Positions 47,501 to 58,486 of a DNA stretch of 64,000 bases are shown in pieces. Below the pieces are notes generated by a model. That model was not told where the DNA came from and searched no databases. It saw only the letters and a list, made by a program, of their open reading frames with translations. A program made the translations under genes and the position numbers. This stretch comes from Corinectria fuckeliana (taxonomy: Eukaryota > Ascomycota > Sordariomycetes > Hypocreales > Nectriaceae). Positions within the stretch are counted from its first letter, which is position 1. Every line of letters begins with the position of its first letter. Where the stretch lies: the NCBI GenBank assembly GCA_019137255.1, contig WPDH01000088.1, positions 165,614 to 229,613 on the forward strand, in the 5' to 3' direction.

Positions 47501-47663
47501 AGAGGGGATCGGTCGGGGGAGGGCGGTTGGATCGGCGGCCAGCGGCGGGAGGTGGCGCCTCGGGGCCGGGAGAGGCCGTCTTAGGTCGCAGGACCGGCGC
47601 CCGTGTGGGAGCGGGAGCGGCAGCGGCAACGGCAGCGGGGGGGACGACGGCGGCAGCGGTCAT
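44507..47663 (-). CDS. PXA-domain membrane protein
   Basis: Minus-strand exons 47663-47165, 47109-46326 and 44927-44507 encode 567 residues. After an Ala/Pro-rich N-terminus, residues about 75-285 form a PXA domain (ELLPPLTSRNDVDLQLYAFLAILLRDFVQSWYSKITTDE, ALEQRFRKVDLESLLLDQMPELLDKHV, LYRQLLVQGVLAILLPTEDLENP). A hydrophobic segment lies at 315-342. The C-terminus (LLSHHIQSLLSPAHLPPLLRTLRG, NALWGLLPSGVVRLYFG, DDEYCNKHLMYSVLELVLVRLMPEL) matches fungal relatives, and its join to GVVDR fits the family directly. PXA domains occur in sorting nexins and Mdm1-type ER-vacuole tethers, so a role in endosomal traffic or contact sites is likely but unproven. The second intron (46325-44928) is 1398 nt, far longer than all others here, and includes two N bases. 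Confidence 0.85.
44978..45012. other. Poly-G run interrupted by an assembly ambiguity (NN)
   Basis: A run of 20 G (44978-44997), then AG, two unresolved bases (45000-45001), TT, and nine G. Lengths here should not be trusted. It lies inside the long PXA intron, close to its 3' splice site (a pyrimidine tract on the minus strand). Confidence 0.9.
45813..45884. repeat. 12-bp tandem repeat in the PXA intron (six units)
   Basis: Six 12-bp units of consensus GGTAGAGCAGGC with 0-4 changes each. On the minus strand they read as LYRL-like or CST-like tetrapeptides in the open frames, so those frames are repeat artefacts. Confidence 0.85.
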
Positions 47664-48211
47664 GACCGGCGTGTTAAGCGGAGATCCGTAATCATGGCCC
47701 GGCGTCCGCTTCGGCGTCGGCAGTGGAGGTCGCTGCAGAGGAAGTTACGCAGGTCGTTACGATAGTCGCGGCAGAGTTCTCCGTGGTGAGGTTTCCAAAG
47801 CGTCGGTGGTGGAAGAGTCGAAGTTGGTATTGGGCTGCAGACCAGCTGCATGCCGTCGTGTCAAGCTCCTTGCGCAGGCGCGGGCTGACCCGCGTGAACC
47901 GTGCGCTGCAGACCTCCCCGCACGTGCATTAGTCTACTTGCCACCCATGAAGCGCTATTTACAACTCAAGAATCACTGCAACGACGGTGCAGCTCCAATA
48001 ATTACCTATGCTAAATAGGGCTCTTAACGAAGGGACACGGAAAAGTCACAATGGCGGAGGTTTGGGCTCGGGAGATGTCTATTTTTTTTGGTGGCTGCAG
48101 AAATGTGACGGGCCGGTCCAGTTAAGTCGAACCAGACGAAGATAATACAAGGATTTCTGTACAGTATGGGTTACAACTATGCTTCTTTACCCCAATCCTC
48201 CATGTGCACAC
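47664..48211. other. Intergenic: PXA promoter and MSS51 3' flank
   Basis: No gene was recognised. The two neighbours are both on the minus strand, so this holds the PXA promoter (near 47664) and the end of MSS51. Confidence 0.55.
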
Positions 48212-49825
48212 TCAAGGATCCTTGGTTGTCGTCTCATATCTAAGAAGCCGCTCGTTAGTTTACGTCAACACAGGATGATGAGTCAGGATACTGTACCTCT
48301 TGCCTCGGAATGCCCACACACCCCAGTTACCGGCACTGACGTCCTGAGGATCCAGATCGTTCAAGTCCCATCTGAGACTCCTGAAGATATTCTCACCAGG
48401 CTGTAGTAGAATGTCAAACTCGCCTTTCGACTTGTTCTTCACCCATTCAACGTCTCGCTCCATATCGAATTGGGTGTATCCTGTGCTGATAATGGGCACC
48501 TTGGTCTCCAGGAGTAAGGGGAGAGTGTCCTCCCACTCATGACTACTGGCGGGATGGCCCAGTCCAGGGTGAAATAGAACAAAGCAGTCAAAGTAAGGGT
48601 CGTAGGGGGCGAAATGGCTCGTTTTGTGGAGCGTATGATAGTAGTCCACAATCGTACTGATCTTCATCTTGTACCAGACTCGGTCCTCGACGATGGCACC
48701 GAAGGGGTTGGATGGGGTCCGCTCTGGCAACGGGAACTCGTCGTCTCGGTTGGACATGCTTTCGGGTCCGATGAAGATAAGGTGCAGCCTAGACTCGGGG
48801 AACATGTGCGCCAGCTGGACCCAGGCAGGTCGAGGCAACGAGGACTCTGCACGGGCACCCAGGATGAACAATCTGACTGGCGGGGCCTCCGGTCGAAGCT
48901 CCTTGACACCAGAGCCCAGCCCTGATTTGGGAGGATGAAGGTTGTACCGCAGAGCTATTATCATTTAGTGTCCAAGTCAAAACAGCCAACATTTGTTGAA
49001 CTTACCACTGAAGCTCTTCAATCCCTCCACGGTTAGGCGTCCGCCTTGCTTAAGGCTGTATGGGCTGAGCTCGTGAAGAACACTGCCAATTGTGACTGGA
49101 TATGTCAAGAGACGGGTGATTTGTCGCATCGATCGATCCGAGTCAACGGCATCAAACTCTCGCGTGTACATGAAGGTATCCCAATTCGTCATGTTGATAG
49201 GAGCCTCCACCATCTGAAGGTCGGGAAGGTTGGCTTCGTGGAATACACGACCAGATCGGAGGTCGTGGTCATCCTCGTTGATCTGCCGAAGGGTATCGCA
49301 AATCTCCAAATGCTTCTCGTAGTCATCCATCCAGTGTTCCTCGCAACAGTATACAGGCAGTCCACAGTCAGGACACTCAAAGTCGACATGCGCAGGAGCT
49401 TCGCTTCCGGTTGCCGTTTTGGTGGCTTCGCCTTTATCCGCGACTGTCGGGAGCTTCGTGGGCTGGTGATCGGGGTGCGGGCAATAGGCGTGCTGCTTCA
49501 TGAAGGCTGCCCTCCGACGAAACTCGGGGACGGGCGACTTAGAAAACGGATGGAACAGATCATCCTCGCTGAGTCGTACCGGGGCCTCGGAAGCCTTCGA
49601 TACGGCAGCCGCCTCGGATTTCGAAGTTGTAGTGGTCGAAAAATCTCTCGCCTCGGGCGTGGGTCGCTTGTGTTCCGTAGGAATAGTACTATGAAAGCTC
49701 CGGAGATGATGGGCTGATATTCTGGCCAGAGGCTTCGCGGGGGCTCCAGCGACCAATTGCCTGCGAACAGATGCGGAACAGCGCCCACAAAGGCTTGAAG
49801 CCGCACGACGGAGGGTCGGCTCCAT
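48212..49825 (-). CDS. MSS51: Mss51-like mitochondrial translational activator of COX1
   Basis: Minus-strand exons 49825-49006, 48954-48297 and 48239-48212 encode 501 residues. The N-terminus is Arg/Ser/Ala-rich without acidic residues (MEPTLRRAASSLCGRCSASVRR), a mitochondrial presequence. A zinc-finger region follows (AYCPHPDHQ ... VDFECPDCGLPVYCCEEHWMDDYEKHLEICDTL), the MYND-like finger of Mss51. The C-terminal half carries TNWDTFMYTREF, RLLTYPVTIGSVLHELSPY, HLIFIGPE and CFVLFHPGLGHP. Yeast Mss51 activates COX1 mRNA translation and couples it to complex IV assembly. The last exon is only 28 nt (YETTTKDP), joined by a GTACAG donor and a CTAAC branch site. Start is shared with a divergent promoter to RSE1. 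Confidence 0.92.
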
Positions 49826-50100
49826 TTTGTCGGTCTAGTCGGGGTTGGCACTCAGACTAGTCGTCTTGGAATCCTCTGGAGATCGAATCTCGTGGTGTTG
49901 CGCAGTGGGATATTTCGAGGAGCTCGGGCCACTCACTGCACGGATGCGCCGCAATATCATTCCTCCGACGCGCCCTAAACTTTTGAAAGACAAAGCTCTC
50001 ACAGTTCTCGGGGCTGGTAAAACATCAACTTCGACGCGACTCAATCGGACCACCTCAAGCCCTTGAAGCCGCGCAGGCTTGACTGCGCCTAGCCGCGAAC
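49826..50100. promoter_or_regulatory. 275-bp bidirectional promoter MSS51/RSE1
   Basis: Only 275 bp separate the two divergent start codons, so both core promoters and leaders must share this stretch. No TATA-like box is evident. Confidence 0.6.
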
Positions 50101-53100
50101 ATGGCGACCACGTCAAACATGTTCCTTTACTCGCTGACGATCCAGCCACCAACTAACGTCGTCCAAGCGGTGCTGGGCCAGTTCGCAGGCACAAAGGAGC
50201 AGCTCATTATCACCGCTGCTGGCTCTCAGCTGACGCTGCTGCGACCTGATCCATCCCAGGGAAAGGTCATTACCCTCCTCTCCCATGATGTCTTTGGTAT
50301 CATCCGCTCCATCGCGTCCTTTCGCCTTGCCGGAAGCAATAAGGGTTAGTCATCCAATTCATCCATCCTCTGAAAGGTCACTGAGTGACGTTCGAAGGCG
50401 ACGCCACAGATGCGGTACGCGCTGCACCATCGAGCACAATATTCAACATCCAAGCGAACGATTGCTAACTTTGGTTATCAGATTACTTGATATTGGCAAC
50501 TGACTCCGGTCGGATTACGATCATTGAATATCTTCCCGCCCAGAACCGTTTCTCGCGATTGCACTTGGAAACATTTGGCAAATCTGGCGTTCGACGAGTG
50601 GTTCCAGGCGAGTATCTCGCCTGTGATCCTAAAGGCCGAGCATGCCTCATTGCTTCGACGGAAAAGAACAAGCTCGTCTATGTCCTAAACCGGAACTCCC
50701 AGGCGGAGCTCACGATCTCGTCGCCTCTGGAGGCCCACAAGCCTGGTGTCCTTGTCATTTCCATGGTCGCGTTGGACGTGGGCTATTCCAACCCCGTCTT
50801 CGCAGCTCTCGAAATCGACTATACCGAAGTCGATCAAGACTCCACCGGGCAGGCCATGGAAGAGCTGGAGACTCAGCTAGTCTATTACGAGCTTGACCTG
50901 GGACTTAATCACGTCGTTCGCAAGTGGTCAGAACCTGTCGATCCCACAGCGTCCCTTCTCTTCCAAGTTCCAGGTGGTGGTGATGGTCCAAGTGGTGTTC
51001 TTGTTTGTGGAGAAGAGAACATCACCTACCGTCATTCGAATCAGGAGGCATTCCGCGTCCCCATTCCCCGCCGACGTGGCGCAACTGAGGATCCCTCTCG
51101 GAAGCGCACAATTGTCGCTGGAGTGATGCACAAGCTGAAGGGCAGCTCTGGCGCCTTCTTCTTTCTTCTTCAGAGCGAGGACGGTGATCTTTTCAAGCTC
51201 ACAATCGATATGATCGAGAATGACGATGGAAATCCGATAAAAGACGTCAAGAGGCTGAAGATCAAGTACTTTGACACCACCCCTGTGGCTTCCAGCCTTT
51301 GTATCCTGAAGAGCGGTTTCCTCTACGTTGCCAGTCAGTTTGGAAACTACTCCTTCTATCAGTTTGAGAAGTTGGGAGACGATGACGAGGAACTCGAGTT
51401 TTTGAGCGACGATTTCCCCGCGGATCCCAGAGCTTCATATGATCCAGTTTACTTCCACCCAAGGCCGACGGAAAACCTAGCCTTGGTTGAAAGCATACCT
51501 GCCATGAATCCTCTTATCGACTGCAAGGTGGCGAACCTGACTGGCGAAGATGCTCCTCAAATATATACCATCTGCGGAAATGGCGCCCGCAGCACCTTCA
51601 GGACGCTCAAGCACGGTTTAGAAGTCAACGAGATCGTGGCTTCGGAGCTTCCTGGAATTCCATCAGCCGTGTGGACGCTCAAACTAAACCGAAGTGAGCA
51701 ATACGATGCTTACATCGTCCTGTCCTTCACCAATGGTACTCTTGTACTCAGCATCGGCGAAACGGTGGAGGAAGTCAGCGACTCTGGCTTTCTTACAAGT
51801 GTTCCCACGCTCGCCGCACAGCTGCTTGGCGATGACGGTCTGATCCAAGTTCACCCCAAGGGCATCAGACACATTCGCAATGGCCACGTGAATGAATGGG
51901 CCGCTCCTCAACACAGATCCATTGTGGCTGCTACTGCTAACGCCCATCAAGTAGCAGTTGCCCTCAGCTCCGGCGAAATCGTCTATTTTGAGATGGACGG
52001 CGACGGCTCCCTGGCCGAGTACGATGAGAAGAAGGAGATGTTTGGCACCGTGACGTGTTTGAGTCTGGGCGATATTCCTGAAGGTCGATTACGAAGCTCA
52101 TTCCTCGCCGTTGGCTGTGATGATTGCACTGTCCGCATTCTCAGCTTAGATCCCGACACAACTCTAGAGAACAAGTCGGTACAAGCATTGACAGCAGCAC
52201 CGACTTCATTGGCTATCATTGCCATGGAGGACTCCTCGTCTGGTGGCTCAACACTTTACCTTCATATCGGTCTTCATTCCGGCGTCTATCTCCGAACCGT
52301 CTTAGACGAAGTGACGGGCGAACTGACTGATACGCGCCAAAAGTTCTTGGGGCCAAAGGAAGTGAGACTATTCCAGGTCACTGTTCAGGGACGAACATGT
52401 GTCCTTGGTCTGAGCTCAAGACCTTGGCTGGGATATGCCGATCCCATCACCAAGGGATTCGTGGTGACACCACTCAACTACGTGGATCTCGAATGGGGCT
52501 GGAACTTCAGCAGTGAGCAATGTGAGGAAGGTGTGGTTGGCATTCAGGGCCAATCTCTGAGGTACGTTAACACTTTCCTAAGCTCCTTTTTTCTGTCCCT
52601 GCTTGTGATGAGACTATGGATCCTATGCCCAAGGGCTGTGAGGTTTTATTACGCACATTTCCAATTGTTCCTACTGAAGAGCAACTTATTCCCCGAACCG
52701 TTTGAGAATATTTATCCCAGTTTGAGACGCTAACCAATGGCTCATCTCAGGATTTTCAACATTGACCGCCTTGGGGATAACTTGATCCAGAAGTCAATCC
52801 CATTGACTTACACGCCCAAGAAGCTCGTGAAGCATCCTGACCAACCCCTTTTCTACACAGTCGAATCCGATAATCACACTCTCCCTCCTGAACTCCGCGC
52901 ACAACTGCTCGCTGACCCGGCTGTGGTGAACGGGGATTCTGCCGTGCTTTCTCCCGAGGACTTCGGTCACCCCCGGGGTACACGCCGTTGGGCATCTTGC
53001 ATCAACGTCATCGACCCTGTCTCAGAAGAACCCCAGATCGTGCAAACAATTGATCTCGACAACAACGAGGCTGCTGTAAGCGCGGCAATTGTCTCTTTCA

Positions 53101-54118
53101 CCAGCCAAGATAATGAAAATTTCCTCGTTGTCGGTACTGGCAAGGACATGGTTGTCAACCCCCGAAGTTTCTCGGAGGGCTACCTGCATATTTACCGCTT
53201 CCAAGACAATGGCAGAGAACTCGAGTTTATCCACAAGACCAAGGTTGAGGAGCCTCCCCTAGCACTGCTGCCTTTCCAGGGCAAGCTGCTTGCCGCCGTC
53301 GGCAAAACCTTGCGAGTATACGATCTCGGTATGAGACAAATGCTGCGCAAGGCACAAGCCGAGGTAGCAGCCCAGCAGATTGTGTCTCTGAACACGCAGG
53401 GCAGCCGCATCGTCGTAGGTGACGTCCAGCAAGGAATTACCTATGTTGCATACAAGGCAGCCACCAACAAACTCATCCCCTTTGCCGATGATACGATCGC
53501 GAGGTGGACCACGTGTACAACTATGGTCGATTACGAATCAGTTGCCGGTGGTGACAAGTTCGGCAATGTGTTCCTCGTCCGGTGTCCCGAAAAGGCCAGT
53601 GAAGAGGCAGACGAGGAACAAGCGGGCTTGCACCTCCTCAATGGGCGGGACTACCTTCATGGAACTCCCCATAGGGTGAGCCTCATGTGTCATTTCTATG
53701 CCCAGGATATCCCCACGTCTATATCCAAGACTAGTCTCGTGGTTGGAGGCCAGGATGTTCTGCTGTGGAGTGGTATTATGGGCACTATTGGAGTGTTCAT
53801 CCCGTTCGTCAGTCGTGAGGATGCCGACTTCTTCCAAAGTCTCGAGCAACACCTGAGGACCGAGGATTCCCCGCTAGCAGGTCGCGACCACCTAATGTAC
53901 CGTAGTTATTACGCACCTGTGAAAGGCGTCATCGACGGTGACCTCTGCGAGAGGTATCATTTGCTTCCCAATGACAAGAAGCAGATGATCGCGGGGGAGC
54001 TGGATCGCTCGGTCCGTGAGATCGAGAGGAAGATTTCTGTGAGTGTCACGTACCGTTTTCTCTTGTATCTTGTCACTGACCCTCTTTCTAGGACATCCGC
54101 ACGCGGTCCGCATTTTAA
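50101..54118 (+). CDS. RSE1: Splicing factor 3B subunit 3 (Rse1/SF3b130)
   Basis: Exons 50101-50344, 50482-52561, 52751-54038 and 54092-54118 encode 1212 residues, the usual SF3b3 length. The start MATTSNMFLYSLTIQPPT, internal DYLILATDSGRITIIEY, WNFSSEQCEEGVVGI and the C-terminal block (LMYRSYYAPVKGVIDGDLCERY ... LDRSVREIERKISDIRTRSAF) match Rse1 throughout. The protein consists of three seven-bladed beta-propellers (CPSF-A/DDB1 family) and scaffolds the SF3b complex of the U2 snRNP, which recognises the branch point. The last coding exon has 27 nt. The third exon joins at the end of QGQSLR; unspliced read-through of the 189-nt intron at 52562-52750 would give a stop. It converges on the LysM-type gene 223 bp away. 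Confidence 0.96.
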
Positions 54119-54341
54119 TGAGAGATGGCCGATCTCTTTTGTGGTGCGTGGTTCGAACTACTGTACAAAAGCCTTGTTTGGTCGGGCGGTTAGTGGCGTT
54201 AGATGTATCTATCGGGGCGAAGCAGTCCTTGGGTTGAGCAAAGCATTCAGCGAATGGATGTGTGTGTACAGCCCACACGATTATATGAAGCATGAAAATC
54301 TAATATACATCTCAAAGCGTCCTGTCGTGAGACTTGAAGCC

Positions 54342-55205
54342 TCATAATCCTCTCCAGAAGGGGCCCCGGTTCTTGTGTCCTTTGCTCCCTTTTCGCCCTT
54401 TCCCTCGGATATCGGGAGGGTTTTCTGTTTCCCACAGCTCGTCGTCCATGTATGATTCCACGGCAGCCCCCATATCGTAACCGGACTGCTCGAGGTACAG
54501 CACAGCAATATCATAGTCGGAGACCTTGCAAGACGTCATGAAGCGGCGGATTTTGCCTTTCCTCAGCTCCTCGTCCTCGCCCTCGATAGGTCGTGGAGAG
54601 AGGCTCACGCCGCCTCTGTGATATTCGCCAGGGATCAGGACGGTCCGTCTCCCGATGAGGAGATGGTCGCTGGTTACGTTGTTGGCTTGTCGCAGAACGG
54701 CGGCCGGGACACCATAGCGGAGTGATAAGGATGTGACGCTGTCGTGATTGTGATCGAGAAAATGGAGGGTGTCTTGAGCCACGGTCTTCCGGTCTTGGGC
54801 TTGGAGGGCAGCCTTCTCGTCGTCATCTGCAGTCGCTTGCGTCCCTGTCGTCTTAGAGGTCGGCGTGTACGGTGGGGGCAAGTCCGACAGTTCCGTGGTC
54901 CGAGAGCTCGACGATGGCATCGAGGTGTAAGTCGGCGGATCTCTCAGGCGCTGTGGGAGGGAGGACGGGGTGGACGATATCTGGCAATACGGACAGTAAT
55001 CCGCAAAGCGCCTGTTCTCCTACGAGCGGCATTAGAAGGAGGGTTCACCGGCAGACAGGGACAAGCAACAACGAACATGGATGCATTTGCCACATATTAT
55101 CCTAGCGCAGCATTCAAGGCGGCGGTCTTGGGGCAGGGCCTCTGCTTCTTTGGAGTAGGGCGGAGTGGACGAGAGTATTGTCGCACAGGTGCAGCACGAG
55201 TCCAT
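54342..55205 (-). CDS. Zinc-ribbon / LysM / UBA-like intracellular protein
   Basis: Minus-strand exons 55205-55077 and 55019-54342 encode 268 residues. The first exon (43 codons) plus the start of the second forms a cysteine cluster: Cys4/5, Cys7, Cys32/33, Cys38, Cys41, Cys52, Cys55 (CCTC, CGKC, CPYC), a likely zinc ribbon or treble clef. Residues about 128-174 form a LysM domain (LDHNHDSVTSLSLRYGVPAAVLRQANN ... VLIPG). Residues 207-236 (CKVSDYDIAVLYLEQSGYDMGAAVESYM) resemble a UBA-like three-helix domain. There is no signal peptide, so it is not a chitin-binding effector; it resembles cytosolic eukaryotic LysM proteins. The intron (GTTCGT donor, TAG acceptor, 57 nt, phase 0) is supported by in-frame continuity of the zinc motif. 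A start at 54920 would lose the zinc ribbon. Function unknown. Confidence 0.85.
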
Positions 55206-55856
55206 GGTGCCTTGTATATAAATAGCAGGCAGCAGGTAAGGTAAAGGGGGATGTTTTGCAGAATTCGGCGACGTAAGATTTATCTAGGTACGCGAACTTT
55301 GGTATTGTTGAAGATGCGATGCACGGCGGCGTTTGAAGTGTGCTGCAGACAGGCGGTGCGTATATCCAATCACGTCATATGATGGCGATGCTAGCGGCGA
55401 GGGATGGAGGGACGCCACTGATCGATCCGGGCTCGTGATGCGATGAGTGAGTGACTGTTTGTAGATTTGGGTTTTGAAAAAACATGTAGAATAATCTAGA
55501 TGGATTTGTTCATTCAAGAGGAAATTGATGAAAATAGAGAATGTGATTAGATACCGTTCAGCTTGGTACGGCGGAACCAAGGTCCTGTTTTCTAATAAGT
55601 ACGAACTTGAATAACCAGGTAGATACTACCTACCACCCCTGTAGGTACTTTGTAAGGTGAGGTGCTTGCCAAGCGCCAACTCGGCCTGTCGCATTCATAT
55701 GGTCAAATCTTGAACTTTCAACTTCGATCCCACAACACCACGCAAGTGGCATACCGCATACCACATACTGCATCTCGACGCTCGATCTTCTCTTTCTCCG
55801 CCCTTGTCGCCCCCAAACACGAGAGCTCTCTCTGCCAGCTACAACAGACGCCCGTC
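55206..55856. promoter_or_regulatory. 651-bp divergent promoter (LysM-type / NSRP1-like)
   Basis: No gene was recognised. TACCTA/TAGGTA motifs occur around 55620-55650, and the right end is the likely leader of the NSRP1-like gene. Confidence 0.55.
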
Positions 55857-57074
55857 ATGAGCAAACCGTTGGCCTTCGGGCTGAACTTGACCAAAAAGCC
55901 CAGCGCGTCGAAGCCTGCACCACCCAAACGAAGGCTCCTGTTTGGCGGCGACGACGATGACGACGACTCGGATAACGATGCCGCAAATAGAGAAGGAAAG
56001 GCGGAGAACATTGGCGAGTTTGACGAATCTGGCGCACCCTCAGCCTCCAAGTCCACCAGCACGACAACCACCAAAACCAAGAACGGCCTATCAACCCAAC
56101 CTCCAAAGCTCAAGGCCAAGGCCAAGGCGCGGACAAACGCCATGTTTGGTGACCTCTCCGGCTCCCTCACATCGCGCCGGAATGCCGAAGCCGCCCTCCA
56201 GGTGGACGCCAGCGTTTACGAGTACGACTCGGTCTACGACTCCTTCAAGCCCCAGAAGCAAATCACCAAGGAGGATGAGGAACGGCGGCCGAAGTATATG
56301 CGCAGTCTGATGCAAGCAGCAGAGGTGCGCAAGCGCGATGCGCTCATCGCGGAAGAGAAGAAGATTGCCCGGGAGCGAGAGGCCGAGGGTGAGGAGTATG
56401 AAGGAAAGGAAAAGTTCGTCACCGAGGCATATCGCAAACAGCAAGAGGAGAACAAGCGGATAGAGGAGGAGGAGAGGCGGAGGGAAGAAGAGGAAGCAAA
56501 AAAGAACAAGGGCGGCGGCATGTCCGCATTCTACAGGAAGCTTCTAGACAAGGATGAACAACGGCACGCCCATGTCCTCAAGGCTGCGGAGGAAAAGGCC
56601 AAGAACAGCCCACAGGAGAACGACAGGGAGGATGAGCAACCTAAAGAGAAGGCAGAGGCCGACGTTGCCAGGGAACTGAACGAGAAAGGGGCCTCGGTCG
56701 CGCTCAACGAGGACGGCCAGGTTGTCGACAAGCGACAGCTCCTCAGGGGCGGCCTCAACGTCGGCGCGAAAAAGAAGGAATCAGTACAACGCGAAGCCGA
56801 CCGGCCTGCGCCAGGAGTCCGAAAAGACGCTCCTGGGCAACAAGTCGGCAGGAAGCAGGCCATGCGAGAGCGACAATCGCGTATGCTTGAGGAGCAGCTG
56901 GAACAATCGCTGAAGCGATCGAGAGAGGAAGAGGAAGCCCAGCGCCAAGAGGTCGAGCGCGTCTCCAAGAGCCGCAAAACGGAGGGCGATATCTCGAGCG
57001 CCAAGGAGCGCTACCTCGCGAGGAAACGGGCGGCCGAGGAGGAGAAAAAAAAGGCGGCCGCGCAAGGCAGCTAG
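55857..57074 (+). CDS. NSRP1/CCDC55-family splicing-regulatory protein
   Basis: A single exon of 405 residues. It begins MSKPLAFGLNLTKKP and has an early acidic stretch (GGDDDDDDSDND). The conserved NSRP1 region follows: ALQVDASVYEYDSVYDSFK, then YMRSLMQAAEVRKRDALIAEEKKIAREREAEG and KFVTEAYRKQQEENKRIEEEE, then GGGMSAFYRKLLDKDEQRHA. The rest is charged, coiled-coil-like and basic. NSRP1 in animals localises to nuclear speckles and modulates alternative splicing; a similar role is inferred here. The frame is open upstream to 55662, but ATG 55857 gives the family N-terminus. It converges on TIM13. Confidence 0.88.
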   Translation: MSKPLAFGLNLTKKPSASKPAPPKRRLLFGGDDDDDDSDNDAANREGKAENIGEFDESGAPSASKSTSTTTTKTKNGLSTQPPKLKAKAKARTNAMFGDLSGSLTSRRNAEAALQVDASVYEYDSVYDSFKPQKQITKEDEERRPKYMRSLMQAAEVRKRDALIAEEKKIAREREAEGEEYEGKEKFVTEAYRKQQEENKRIEEEERRREEEEAKKNKGGGMSAFYRKLLDKDEQRHAHVLKAAEEKAKNSPQENDREDEQPKEKAEADVARELNEKGASVALNEDGQVVDKRQLLRGGLNVGAKKKESVQREADRPAPGVRKDAPGQQVGRKQAMRERQSRMLEEQLEQSLKRSREEEEAQRQEVERVSKSRKTEGDISSAKERYLARKRAAEEEKKKAAAQGS

Positions 57075-57371
57075 ATACCCAAGAAAGAAGATTTTATGTT
57101 GTGGTTCTGGCCGCTTAGACATTATCCCCCGCCAATCGTCCGTGTCCATTTGTCTATTCACCCTGCCATCTCGGGTTCCGACCACTCGTACATTGGTTTT
57201 GTTCCCTCTGATATATACCCGGCGCCCTCGTAGGACCCCCAAAAACCCGCCCATCATCGCACCCCGACGTACAGTCACAATATGTTACAATCCTTGCGCT
57301 CCGCTCTGTATAGCAAGTCGTCGTCATCATATAGGCCCATTGCGGGTTGCAGCGTTGTGATTTCCCAAGCT

Positions 57372-57744
57372 TTAGTGGCCGTTGGCCTGTTCCTGTCGTA
57401 ACCGGGCGATGTAGGCGGCGTTGACCTGGTTCCAGGCGGCCATGTACTTCTCCATGCACGACGTCATGCATGACTGCTCGCCGCTCGAGAGGGAGGATCC
57501 GGGCTTGGGTACGCACTTGTCGAAGCAGTTCTCCTGGAGTTTCTGTCGAATCACAAAAAAAAAAGCGATTAGTTATTGCTGTCTGGGGCATTGGAGCTTT
57601 GCTGCGGTTCTGGAGGGTGTCTGTCTTGGTGGGAAGCTCAATTGGTTGGAATTTCCGTACCTCGATGAGGACTCGAGCGTTGGCCATGTTGGCCTCGGCC
57701 AGGACCTGCTTCATCACAGCCTGCTTGACGGCGGTGGAATCCAT
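57372..57744 (-). CDS. TIM13: Mitochondrial intermembrane-space chaperone Tim13
   Basis: Minus-strand exons 57744-57661 and 57542-57372 give 84 residues. Exon 1 encodes MDSTAVKQAVMKQVLAEANMANARVLIE; exon 2 continues KLQENCFDKCVPKPG ... CMTSCMEKYMAAWNQVN. The twin CX3C motifs (CFDKC, CMTSC) are diagnostic for small Tim proteins, and the LSSGEQSC spacing fits Tim13. With Tim8 it forms a hexameric chaperone that carries hydrophobic precursors across the intermembrane space to TIM22/TIM23. The intron 57660-57543 has GTACGG and CAG borders, phase 0. Confidence 0.96.
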
Positions 57745-58486
57745 TTTTGCCGTGTCGGTGCTTGTGACGTTTGGACGACGGCGTACTAACTGCTAGGAAA
57801 ATGAAACCTTGAAAGCTAGACTAGAGAGCGGTGGTGCGGTGGAACGAATAATCCGGCATATCCATGCTGTGACTAAGCGCTTAATGTGAAGTAGGTCCCC
57901 GCATCTCGACATTTTCCTTGCTTGTCAGTCCAACAGGGTAGGTAGCGAGCTTCCCATTACAAGCAGTCCTCGAACGAAACATAGACTATCTAATTAGTTA
58001 GATAGGCTTCTAGCAATTCGTCTCTGCGCAGATGACAATCGGGGTCTTTTCCTACGTAGGCATTTCATCAGGCTCGTCCGAGGCTTAATGGCTGTTAAAA
58101 ACCGGAGCTTTGGAGGTATTAACTCAAAATATTCCCAATCAACCAACAGCTTGAATCGAGAACTAGCCCTGTGGAGTAGGTGAATATTCACAAACAACTG
58201 CAAACCCAATAACTAACATGTACCAAATACAAGAGGCAAACGGAGCTTACGCTTACACTGCCGATGTTTGATTGCTAAGCCTAGCCCCGCATAGGTTTAG
58301 TAATGCATCTTAGAGGTTCAGGTAGGGTGCATGATGGTCTTGCCCGTGTAAGTCTACTCGCGTGCTTGCTGCTTCCCTACCTTTTAACTTTACGTATACT
58401 ATAAGGGACAACCCAGAGACCGTGTCACTGTTTGTCTTTTACTCTAAACATATTCATTTCGATTGCTACACTCTCCCATCCTCGCA
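57745..58486. promoter_or_regulatory. 742-bp divergent promoter (TIM13 / MDR oxidoreductase)
   Basis: No gene was recognised. Relatively AT-rich compared with neighbouring coding DNA. Confidence 0.55.

Noticed and set aside
54342..55205. Secreted LysM effector
   Set aside because: No signal peptide; the N-terminus is a Cys-rich zinc module and the C-terminus is charged, so a cytosolic protein is more likely.
55662..55856. N-terminal extension of the NSRP1-like protein
   Set aside because: The frame is open upstream but lacks an ATG-supported conserved start; the family N-terminus begins at 55857.
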